5,109 bases of DNA from CAZTAK01 sp964611585. GTDB lineage: Bacteria > Pseudomonadota > Alphaproteobacteria > SHVP01. This document shows, one piece after another, positions 1 to 5,002 of this stretch (position 1 is its first letter; every line of letters begins with the position of its first letter). The stretch spans positions 1-5,109 of the forward strand of contig CAZTAK010000114.1 in assembly GCA_964611585.1 (NCBI GenBank). Reading direction: 5' to 3'. Under the pieces are notes generated by a model. It saw nothing but the letters and a program-made list of their open reading frames with translations. It searched no databases and was not told the origin of the DNA. The position numbers were made by a program, and so were the translations under genes.

Positions 1-1
1 G

Positions 2-964
2 CTGCCGCTTCCGATGTGGGCCCAAGACACACCCCGGTTCGGGCTTCCGGCCGATTGCGAGGTGGGCACCACCTGCACCGTTCAAAATTACTTCGATGCC
101 GACCCCGGTCCGGAAGCCCACGATTATACCTGCGGCTTCCTGACCTACGACCGCCACTCCGGAATCGATTTTCGCGTCGCCAATCTCGCCGACATGCGCC
201 GCGGGGTAACCGTCGTTGCCGCCGCCCAGGGCCGGGTGCGCGGTGTGCGCGACGGCATGGACGATACCGGGCTCGGTGGCGGCGCTGCGGCGGTGCGGCG
301 GCGCGAATGCGGCAACGGCGTTCTGATCGATCACGGCGCGGGTTGGGAATCCCAGTACTGTCACATGATGAAAGACAGCGTTACCGTCGCCACCGGCGAT
401 ACGGTCGAGGCCGGCGCCGTGCTGGGCAAGATCGGTATGTCGGGGCTTGCCGAATTTCCGCATGTGCATTTTGAAGTTCGTTTCGGGGGTGTGTCGGTCG
501 ATCCGCTGATCGGTGCCGGGGTTCCCGAAAATTGTGGCGGTCCGCGCACCCCGCTGATGACACCGGTGGCGCTTGAAGCTCTTGCCTACCGCAGCGCCGG
601 ATTGCTCAACGCCGGGTTTTCGCCCAGCCGCCCGCGCAGCGCCGAGGTCTTGAGCGGTCAGCACCAGGCAAAATTCGCCGCCGCGTCTTCCGAGACTTTG
701 TTCTTCTGGATCGAAATCTTCGGCATCCGGCCGGGCGACCGCGAATTGTTCCGTGTCATCGCGCCCGGCGGTGCCGTCCTGATCGAGGAGCGCCTCGATG
801 GCCCCGACACCCACAAGGCGCAATGGCTGCGATTTGTCGACAAGCGCCGGCTATCGCCGGCGTGGCCGCGCGGGACCTACCGGGGCGAGTACTTGCTGGA
901 GCGCCGCGAAGGCGGGGTCTGGACAACAGTGCTGGAATTCAGCCGAACGGTCGAGGTGCGCTAG
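2..964 (+). CDS. Secreted M23-family zinc metallopeptidase, 5' end outside the window
   Basis: Probable peptidoglycan endopeptidase of the M23 (LytM/lysostaphin) family, acting in the periplasm or cell envelope. The frame is open to the left edge. The residues before and after the first ATG at 14 (LPLPMWA then QDTP) look like the end of a signal peptide with cleavage after Ala, so the true start lies upstream and the ATG at 14 is probably internal. Counting from that Met, the M23 signature is complete: H48-S-G-I-D52 (zinc ligands), YCH117M (catalytic His) and H150-V-H152 (H152 a zinc ligand). Cysteines at 15, 21, 40, 99 and 116 suit an oxidised exported protein. After about residue 185 comes a roughly 130-residue, beta-rich C-terminal region (FFWIEIFGI to the end) that I do not recognise; it may be an Ig-like substrate-positioning domain. 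The TAG stop lies inside the palindromic element that follows. Family call is firm; substrate is inferred. Confidence 0.9.
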   Translation: MPLPMWAQDTPRFGLPADCEVGTTCTVQNYFDADPGPEAHDYTCGFLTYDRHSGIDFRVANLADMRRGVTVVAAAQGRVRGVRDGMDDTGLGGGAAAVRRRECGNGVLIDHGAGWESQYCHMMKDSVTVATGDTVEAGAVLGKIGMSGLAEFPHVHFEVRFGGVSVDPLIGAGVPENCGGPRTPLMTPVALEALAYRSAGLLNAGFSPSRPRSAEVLSGQHQAKFAAASSETLFFWIEIFGIRPGDRELFRVIAPGGAVLIEERLDGPDTHKAQWLRFVDKRRLSPAWPRGTYRGEYLLERREGGVWTTVLEFSRTVEVR

Positions 965-1076
965 GGCAAATCCCGAGCCGGCGGAATCGCCGGCGACGAC
1001 GATTTGCGTACTATGTCAAACGGATAGAGCTTTTCGCGTGAGCGCATGCGAACGGGAAAAGCCCTAGGATCTATCC
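961..1076. repeat. Nested palindromic intergenic element between convergent genes
   Basis: Four sets of inverted repeats are packed into the gap between the M23 gene and the DUF1150 gene. The outer arms are CTAGGGC (961-967) and GCCCTAG (1061-1067). Within them GCAAATC (966-972) pairs with GATTTGC (1001-1007) and encloses GCCGGCG (977-983) and CGCCGGC (988-994) around a GAAT loop. On the right, GGATAGA (1022-1028) pairs with TCTATCC (1070-1076) and encloses TTCGCGT (1033-1039) and ATGCGAA (1046-1052), the latter with one G-T pair. There is no T-tract after any stem, so a classical intrinsic terminator is not obvious, although bidirectional termination is possible. TA dinucleotides flank the 964-1064 core. 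The structure is seen directly; calling it a dispersed repeat or MITE-like element is inference. Confidence 0.5.
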
Positions 1077-1084
1077 CCAGCCCG

Positions 1085-1300
1085 TCAGTGAACGCTCACC
1101 GGCGCCACGTCGTGCTCGAGCGCCAGCGCCAGCGCCCGGTCGCGGTTGCCGAGCAGAGCGATTTCGGTTCCGTTGGCGGCATGAACCGCCCACGCCGCCT
1201 CGCCGTCGACCGTCACCGGCTTGACGTAGGCCAGTTCGTCCCAACCGAGTTGGGCAAATTCGCCGGGCGAAAGGGTCCGGAAATCTATTCCATCAACCAT
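1085..1300 (-). CDS. DUF1150 family small protein
   Basis: A 71-residue protein (MVDGIDF to PVSVH) that I place in the DUF1150 family from its length, its pattern (LSPGEFAQLGWDELAYVKPV, later GTEIALLGNRDRA) and its position directly after an Hsp20 gene. The family has no established biochemical function; it is small, presumably cytosolic, and has no signal peptide or membrane segment here. The ATG at 1298-1300 is chosen because AGGA at 1307-1310 sits six bases upstream. The frame stays open to an upstream ATG at 1474, but that would overlap hsp20 by about 145 bases and add arginine-rich sequence typical of a shadow frame. Only 28 bases separate it from the hsp20 stop, so the two are probably co-transcribed and heat-regulated together. 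A role with the chaperone is inferred from context alone. Confidence 0.85.
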   Translation of the reverse strand: MVDGIDFRTLSPGEFAQLGWDELAYVKPVTVDGEAAWAVHAANGTEIALLGNRDRALALALEHDVAPVSVH

Positions 1301-1328
1301 CACTGTTCCTGTTCGATCATCGGTGCCT

Positions 1329-1808
1329 CTATTCCGCAGCATCGGCATCTGCGTTGCCGTCGGCCGGCGCACGCGATAAGGCCTTCTTCTTGCCGTCCCC
1401 TGAAACCTGGATCTCCACCGTCCGGACCCGGGCGAGGGTTTGGGGGCGCGCCAGATCGACGCTGAGCAGGCCATTCACAAGATCGGCGCCGGCGACTTCG
1501 ATGCCGTCGGCAAGCACGAAAGCACGTTGGAACTGGCGCGCGGCGATGCCGCGATGAAGATAGACCCGGCCCTCGTCCTCGCTCTGGCGTCCGCGGATGA
1601 CCAGCTGATTGTCCTCGACCGTGACGGAGAGTTCATCTTCGCCGAACCCGGCCACGGCAAGCGTGATACGGAGCGCCGTCTCGCCGACCTGCTCGATGTT
1701 GTAGGGCGGATAGCCATCGCCACCCGACTTGCCGAGCCGGTCGAGGGTGCGCTCGATTTCATCGAAACCGAGCAGCAAAGGGCTGTTGAACAGAGAAAGT
1801 CGCGCCAT
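1329..1808 (-). CDS. hsp20: Hsp20/alpha-crystallin small heat shock protein
   Basis: An ATP-independent holdase chaperone of the small heat shock protein family, 159 residues, cytosolic and expected to form oligomers that hold unfolding proteins for refolding by DnaK/ClpB. The N-terminal arm (FDEIERTLDRL, residues 15-25) and the YPPYNIE entry into the alpha-crystallin domain (33-39) are typical of the IbpA-like class A proteins of proteobacteria. The domain runs to about residue 135, with YLHRGIAARQFQRAF at 83-97, the conserved NGLL turn at 112-115, and a VEI segment at 131-133 in the position of the C-terminal I-x-I anchor. The tail is rich in Ala and Asp. The ATG start has a strong GGAGGAG Shine-Dalgarno at 1814-1820, which is buried in a hairpin of the ROSE-like leader. 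It is the first gene of a two-gene unit with the DUF1150 gene. Confidence 0.95.
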   Translation of the reverse strand: MARLSLFNSPLLLGFDEIERTLDRLGKSGGDGYPPYNIEQVGETALRITLAVAGFGEDELSVTVEDNQLVIRGRQSEDEGRVYLHRGIAARQFQRAFVLADGIEVAGADLVNGLLSVDLARPQTLARVRTVEIQVSGDGKKKALSRAPADGNADADAAE

Positions 1809-1915
1809 GGCATCTCCTCCGACGAGCGAGAGCGAACGGCCGGGTCCATGAAGGCACCCGGATGGGGCCGGCAGAATCCAGAGCCGGCGGGTGTGCGGCC
1901 CATACGGCGCCGCGA
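1809..1915 (-). promoter_or_regulatory. ROSE-like RNA thermometer in the hsp20 5' leader
   Basis: The hsp20 leader, read on the - strand, contains four consecutive hairpins. I: GCGGC (1909-1913) with GCCGC (1895-1899). II: GCCGGC (1883-1888) with GCCGGC (1867-1872). III: CCGGGT (1856-1861) with ACCCGG (1840-1845), continued by CC/GG past a bulged G at 1855. IV: TCTC-G-CTC (1824-1831) with GAGGAGA (1813-1819) around a GTCG loop. Hairpin IV pairs the Shine-Dalgarno completely. UCGCU faces AGGA with one bulged G at 1827, which matches the conserved U(U/C)GCU pairing of ROSE elements known from alphaproteobacterial and gammaproteobacterial small heat shock genes. Melting at high temperature should free the ribosome binding site. 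The pairings are seen; thermometer function is inferred from the family. Confidence 0.8.
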
Positions 1916-1921
1916 CGTCTA

Positions 1922-1949
1922 ATGTATGGCCGCAGACGCGCCGATCAAG
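1922..1949 (-). promoter_or_regulatory. Candidate RpoH (sigma-32)-like promoter of hsp20
   Basis: On the - strand CTTG (1946-1949), extended to CTTGAT, is followed after 17 bases by CATACAT (1922-1928). This approximates the alphaproteobacterial RpoH pattern CTTG-N17-CYTATNT, with two mismatches in the -10 part. It would place the transcript start near 1915, exactly where the four-hairpin leader begins. The same bases also read as a weak sigma-70 promoter (TTGATC, 16 bases, TACATT), so the sigma factor is uncertain. Confidence 0.5.
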
Positions 1950-2104
1950 GGGCCCGCAGCGCCGATACGACGCTTCCGGCAGGCCGCGGAACCGGAGAGT
2001 TCACGCGGGAAACCGTTGACTATGCCGGTGCCCGGCGGCATCCTGACATCGCAACTCGACGGTAGGCTGGGGACAAGCTGGGGAGAAAAGGAGCGTCTGA
2101 GACC

Positions 2105-2516
2105 GTGTTAGGTTCGCTCAGGAAATCATTGGAACTCAAAAGCGTCAGCAAGACCCTCGGCGCCAAGCCGGGCTCGTCGGCGGCCAAGAACAAAAAGAAA
2201 CAGGCCGACGCCCTGCAGCGCCTGATTGCGGTGGTGGCGGACGACAAGGTCGTGCTCGCCGTGCTGGCGGCCCATCGCAAGTCCAAGGACGACCTTGAAC
2301 CCCTGTTTCGGGAACTGATCGAGAACGGTGCCGCCAAGTGGGAAAAGGACCACTTCGTTGCCGCCAGTACCCTCGCCTACGGGCGCGCGCTGGACTTCAC
2401 TCTCACTTCGCTCGGCGACGACAAGGGCATCCGCGAAATCGCTTGGGAACTGACCGAGTATTTCAAAGGACGGGCGCATGGGCCCGGTCGTCGTCGGTTA
2501 CGGCAAGGTGGCGTAA
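2105..2516 (+). CDS. Unrecognised small helical protein, apparent +1 frameshift near its 3' end
   Basis: I do not recognise this protein. It starts at GTG 2105 with AAGGAG at 2088-2093 eleven bases upstream; TTG at 2129, preceded by AGGA, is an alternative start. About 122 residues read convincingly: a lysine-rich N-terminus (KNKKKQ, about 29-34), then amphipathic helices without signal peptide or membrane segment (DDKVVLAVLAAHRKSKDDLEP, then ENGAAKWEKDHF and IREIAWELTEYFKGR). After about 2480 the original frame turns Arg/Pro/Gly-rich and would run to 2698, overlapping speE by about 180 bases. Skipping one base in the G/C run at 2480-2485 gives GPVVVGYGKVA and a TAA at 2514-2516, three bases before the convergent speE stop, with much higher GC at third positions. 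I annotate that shifted end. Whether the indel is real, programmed or a sequencing error cannot be decided here. It is probably cytosolic. Confidence 0.7.
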
Positions 2517-2519
2517 GCC

Positions 2520-3374
2520 TCAGCCGGGCGCCCGTGGCGCCAACAGATCGGCAACATATTCCGGCAGGGCGAACGCCGCGCGGTGAACGGCGGGCGTGTA
2601 GTCGCGCGTCTCGAGGGCGGCCCCCTCATAGCGGGCCTCGAGGTCCGCATCCGGTTGCGCCAGATCGGTCCCGGCGCTGGCCCACCCCAGCGTCATGACG
2701 CCGCCCGGATAGGTCGGCACCGGAACGACATAGAACCCGGAGCGGGCAAAGACCGCGTTCAGGTTGGCGGCCGTAACGGAGAGTTCATCGCCCTGAAAAA
2801 AGGGAACCCCGTTTTGTGTCACCAGCACCCCATCGGCGCCGAGATGCGCGCGGCAGGATTCGTAAAACGGGAGCTCGAACAGAACTTTTTCGGGACCGAC
2901 GGGATCGGTGGAATCGACAAGAATCAGGTCGAAGGTCTCGTCGCTGGCGGCCAGGTAATCGGCGCCATTGGCGATCACCAGTTCCGCGCGGAGGTCCTCG
3001 AAGGCCGCCCCGAAAATGCTCGAAAGATGCTTGCGGCAAAGTTCCACCACCTCGCCGTCGATCTCGATCATCCAGACGTTTTCGATCGGGTGTTTCAGCA
3101 CCTCTTCAAGAAGACCGCCGTCGCCGCCACCGATAATCAGCACCCGGCGGGCGGTCCCGTAGCCGAACAGCGGCACATGGGCCAACATCTCGTGATACAT
3201 GAACTCGTCCGCCTCGGTGGTCTGGACGATACCGTCGAGCGCCAGGACGCGGCCGAGCGCCGCATTCTCGAATATCTGAATCTTCTGAAAGGCGGTCTCG
3301 CCTTCGTAGAGCATTCTGTCGATTCGGATCGTCTGGGCAACGCCGTCGTGAAGACGTTCCCGGAGCCAGGTCAA
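2520..3374 (-). CDS. speE: Spermidine synthase SpeE
   Basis: Polyamine aminopropyltransferase: it transfers the aminopropyl group of decarboxylated SAM to putrescine, giving spermidine and methylthioadenosine, in the cytosol. Using the TTG at 3372-3374 the protein is 284 residues, the normal family length, starting (M)TWLRERLHDGV. Seen in order: QTTEADEFMYHEML (51-64) with the substrate-pocket Tyr/His, the nucleotide-binding GGGDGG loop (82-87), EID (104-106) at the end of the next strand, NGAD (136-139), and DSTDPVGP (154-161) carrying the catalytic Asp. The C-terminal PTYPGG and TRDYTPAVHRAAFALP segments are also typical. The frame is open to an ATG at 3497, but that would overlap speD by about 126 bases with non-family sequence. 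The start overlaps the speD stop in TTGA, so coupled translation is likely. SpeD supplies its co-substrate. Confidence 0.96.
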   Translation of the reverse strand: MTWLRERLHDGVAQTIRIDRMLYEGETAFQKIQIFENAALGRVLALDGIVQTTEADEFMYHEMLAHVPLFGYGTARRVLIIGGGDGGLLEEVLKHPIENVWMIEIDGEVVELCRKHLSSIFGAAFEDLRAELVIANGADYLAASDETFDLILVDSTDPVGPEKVLFELPFYESCRAHLGADGVLVTQNGVPFFQGDELSVTAANLNAVFARSGFYVVPVPTYPGGVMTLGWASAGTDLAQPDADLEARYEGAALETRDYTPAVHRAAFALPEYVADLLAPRAPG

Positions 3375-3796
3375 GGGGCGATGCCCCGCCTGAATTCCGT
3401 GACCCGGGTATTGACGGTGCCGAATTGGCGCTGCACCACCGGCACAACGCGGTTGGGGTCGCAGTCGCCGCACAGGAAGATATCCAGCGCCGCACAACCT
3501 TCCTCGGGCCAGGTGTGAATGCTCATGTGTGATTCGGCCAGTATCGCGACCCCGGAAACGCCGCCATAGGGGGTGAAGCGATGCAGATCGATCCGCAACA
3601 GGGTGGCGCCTGCCGCCGTTACCGATTCGTGCAGCGCCGTCTCGATGATTTCCATGCTGTCCAGATTATTCCCGTCCCAGAGGCCGATCAGAAGGTGGCG
3701 GCCCGCAAAGCGTTGTCCATTCTCAATCTTGAATTCGCCGCCGGATTCAGGGGGCGCACCGAACGGTATTTCGGCGTGAGCCACAGATCGATTCAT
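3371..3796 (-). CDS. speD: S-adenosylmethionine decarboxylase proenzyme SpeD (class 1B)
   Basis: Pyruvoyl-dependent SAM decarboxylase, which makes the aminopropyl donor for SpeE in spermidine synthesis. The 141-residue proenzyme matches the short class 1B type. The self-cleavage site is E88-S89 within ILAESHMSIHTWPEEG; S89 becomes the pyruvoyl group of the alpha chain. H94 and C109 sit at the spacing of the His and Cys that assist processing and catalysis (Ser63, His68 and Cys83 in the Thermotoga enzyme). HLLIGLWDG (34-42) and RFTPYGGVSG (73-82) are typical of the family. The N-terminal 28 or so residues (MNRSVAHAEIPFG and on) are a little long and poorly conserved in type. No clear Shine-Dalgarno precedes the ATG at 3794-3796, so the start is less sure than the family; GTG four codons later is an alternative. 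Its TGA overlaps the speE TTG. Confidence 0.96.
   Translation of the reverse strand: MNRSVAHAEIPFGAPPESGGEFKIENGQRFAGRHLLIGLWDGNNLDSMEIIETALHESVTAAGATLLRIDLHRFTPYGGVSGVAILAESHMSIHTWPEEGCAALDIFLCGDCDPNRVVPVVQRQFGTVNTRVTEFRRGIAP
3375..3387 (-). promoter_or_regulatory. Hairpin at the speD/speE junction, probable coupling element
   Basis: On the - strand GGGGC-ATC-GCCCC forms a five-pair GC hairpin that ends immediately before the speE TTG, inside the last codons of speD. The purine-rich AGGCGGGG just upstream is the only Shine-Dalgarno-like stretch, and it is partly in the stem. Ribosomes finishing speD would open the hairpin and could re-initiate at TTGA. The hairpin is seen; its role is inferred. 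Confidence 0.45.
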
Positions 3797-3875
3797 TGGC
3801 AGGTCTTGTCACTTGGCGGGAAACGGTCGCGTTCTTTCGCGCAGAACTCGAATGAATGCAAGCGCAAACGGGCCT

Positions 3876-4185
3876 CTAAAACAGGGGCCCCGCGTGGGCA
3901 AGCGTCGCATCCAGAGCACCCGCATTTGCCATCCATTTGATGCCGATCGGTGGGCCCTGCACAGCGGCGGTCAGGGTTGCATCGGCGGGGCCGGCCGGCG
4001 CAGGCGCCACATCATCTTCGCCGTCGTCGCCGTCACCGCGCCAGCACTGGCTGAAGACGCAGGCGGCCACCTTGATCGGCACTGGGACCAGTAACAGGCC
4101 GACCGTGCCGCCGGCGGAATAATTGCCGCAGCCCGCAAGGACCAAAACGGAAATTAAGTGCGGCGGCCCGCAACCCGACGGCCAT
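3876..4185 (-). CDS. Small lipoprotein of unknown function, signal peptide split by an apparent frameshift
   Basis: The main frame reads SVLVLAGC followed by GNYSAGG, a clear lipobox with the Cys as lipidation site; Gly at +2 suggests an outer-membrane protein. The mature part is about 84 residues, with a hydrophobic stretch (VGLLLVPVPIKVAACVF), a CVFSQCW pair of cysteines, an acidic patch (GDGDDGEDD) and an Ala/Pro-rich tail. Strong GC preference at third codon positions supports real coding. In this frame the only nearby start is TTG 4145, which leaves just five residues before the Cys, too few for export. One base out of frame, ATG at 4183-4185 has a good GGAG at 4192-4195 and reads MAVGLRAAAL. 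Dropping one base around 4160-4165 would join it into MAVGLRAAALISVLVLAGC, a textbook lipoprotein signal. I annotate from that ATG. I recognise no family. It may be a decaying gene or a sequence error. Confidence 0.55.
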
Positions 4186-4293
4186 TTCAGGCTCCCAAGA
4201 ACGATAAGACCCCTTCATAGCACGAAAACGGGACTGTTCCGCGGCGCCGGACCGGTGTGCCCGCCCGCAAGCCGCCCCAAACGCCGGATTGAC

Positions 4294-4887
4294 CTATTCC
4301 GGCGCGTCGAATTGTTCGCCGAATTCGGCCTGGAGCGCCGCCATATGGTCGCGCGATTCGACGAGAAAGACATCGCCGCCCCAGGCCCGATACTCGCCGC
4401 GCGAATAGGCACGCGCATTGCGTTCGTAAAGCCAGGCGTTAAAGCGGTTGGCGATCCAGTTGTTTTGCGTGCGAACCACCTTGCCCGGAATCCCCATGAC
4501 GATGGAGTTGTCGGGAATGACGGTGCGCTCTTTCAGAAAGGCGCCACCCGCGATGATGCAGTTATCGCCAATGACGCAGCCATCCATGATCGTGGTGTTG
4601 ATACCGATCAGGCAATTGTCGCCGATCGTGCAGCCGTGGATCGTGCAGTGATGGGTGATCGAACAGTGGGCGCCGATGAAGGTACCGGTCGTGGCCCCCA
4701 CATGGAGCATGACAAAGTCCTGGATATTGGTGTGGGCGCCGATCTCGATCTCGTCGTTCTCGGCGCGGGCAACCGTATGGGGCCACAGCGACGCACCTTC
4801 GTTCACCCTGACCTTGCCGTACAAAAGCACGCTCGGGTGAATGAACGCCGGGTCTTCGAGAACGATATCGGGACCAAAGTCGGGCAT
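4294..4887 (-). CDS. Gamma-class carbonic anhydrase-like hexapeptide-repeat protein
   Basis: A left-handed beta-helix protein of the gamma carbonic anhydrase / YrdA / PaaY group, expected to be a cytosolic trimer with zinc at subunit interfaces. From the chosen start it is 197 residues. Hexapeptide turns run from about residue 15 to 130 (for example IGDN, IGINTTI, VIGDNCIIAGG). The three zinc ligands are visible at H62 (MLHVG), H79 and H84 (SITHHCTIHGC), with the family's five-residue spacing between the last two, and NIQD (54-57) precedes them. After VMGIPGKVVR comes a roughly 55-residue helical tail (NNWIANRFNAWLYERNARAY and on), longer than in E. coli YrdA. Family membership is well supported; carbonic anhydrase activity is not, since many relatives show none in vitro or act on other substrates. 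An in-frame ATG at 4899 is an alternative start. Confidence 0.92.
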   Translation of the reverse strand: MPDFGPDIVLEDPAFIHPSVLLYGKVRVNEGASLWPHTVARAENDEIEIGAHTNIQDFVMLHVGATTGTFIGAHCSITHHCTIHGCTIGDNCLIGINTTIMDGCVIGDNCIIAGGAFLKERTVIPDNSIVMGIPGKVVRTQNNWIANRFNAWLYERNARAYSRGEYRAWGGDVFLVESRDHMAALQAEFGEQFDAPE

Positions 4888-4892
4888 CGGGG

Positions 4893-4897
4893 CCTCC
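4893..4897 (-). promoter_or_regulatory. Shine-Dalgarno that decides the gamma-CA start
   Basis: GGAGG on the - strand sits five bases before ATG 4885-4887, while the upstream in-frame ATG at 4897-4899 has no purine-rich stretch before it. The G of that upstream ATG is in fact the first base of this GGAGG. The downstream start is therefore preferred, shortening the protein by four residues. Confidence 0.65.
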
Positions 4898-4938
4898 ATG
4901 ACGAAACCGACTGTGGCGGCGAGTCGGCGCGCGGGCGC

Positions 4939-4944
4939 ATTTTA
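4939..4944 (-). promoter_or_regulatory. Candidate -10 element upstream of the gamma-CA gene
   Basis: TAAAAT on the - strand matches five of six bases of the sigma-70 -10 hexamer and stands out in GC-rich surroundings, about 50 bases before the gene start. The expected -35 position holds CGGATC, a poor match, and a small hairpin (CGGCC/GGCCG, 4948-4962) lies in the spacer. A second candidate, TACAAT at 5048-5053, also lacks a good -35. Both are weak. Confidence 0.25.
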
Positions 4945-4972
4945 GCACGGCCGCAAAGGCCGATCCGGAACC

Positions 4973-5002
4973 GCCCGGCGCCATCGGCCCGGGCCGGGCG
5001 CC
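4973..5002. repeat. GC-rich inverted repeat in the leader of the gamma-CA gene
   Basis: GCCCGGC (4973-4979) and GCCGGGC (4993-4999) are perfect inverted arms with a 13-base loop; the overlapping GGCGCC copies at 4977-4982 and 4997-5002 offer an alternative pairing. No T-tract adjoins. The rest of 4900-5109 shows no convincing gene; an AT-rich patch at 5036-5070 may hold a promoter. Confidence 0.3.

Noticed and set aside
1014..1019. A perfect TTGACA on the - strand inside the palindromic gap
   Set aside because: There is no -10-like hexamer 16 to 18 bases downstream and no gene start follows; it is probably chance.
1440..1922. A 160-codon + strand open frame
   Set aside because: It is antisense to hsp20 and its ROSE leader, with no credible ribosome binding site or family match.
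2016..2044. TTGACT followed 17 bases later by CATCCT as a promoter for the 2105 gene
   Set aside because: The -35 is good but the -10 matches only about three of six bases, so I do not annotate it, although it remains the best candidate in 1950-2104.
3375..3497. ATG start for SpeE at 3497
   Set aside because: It would add 41 non-family residues and overlap speD by about 126 bases; the TTG start gives the normal SpeE length and a TTGA overlap.
2583..3518. A 311-codon + strand open frame
   Set aside because: It lies antisense to speE and the end of speD, whose motifs are unmistakable. The frame is open only because of high GC, and its translation resembles no family.
3869..3890. GGGCC/GGCCC inverted repeat around the lipoprotein stop as a terminator
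   Set aside because: The stem is short and no T-tract follows on the - strand, so termination is not supported.
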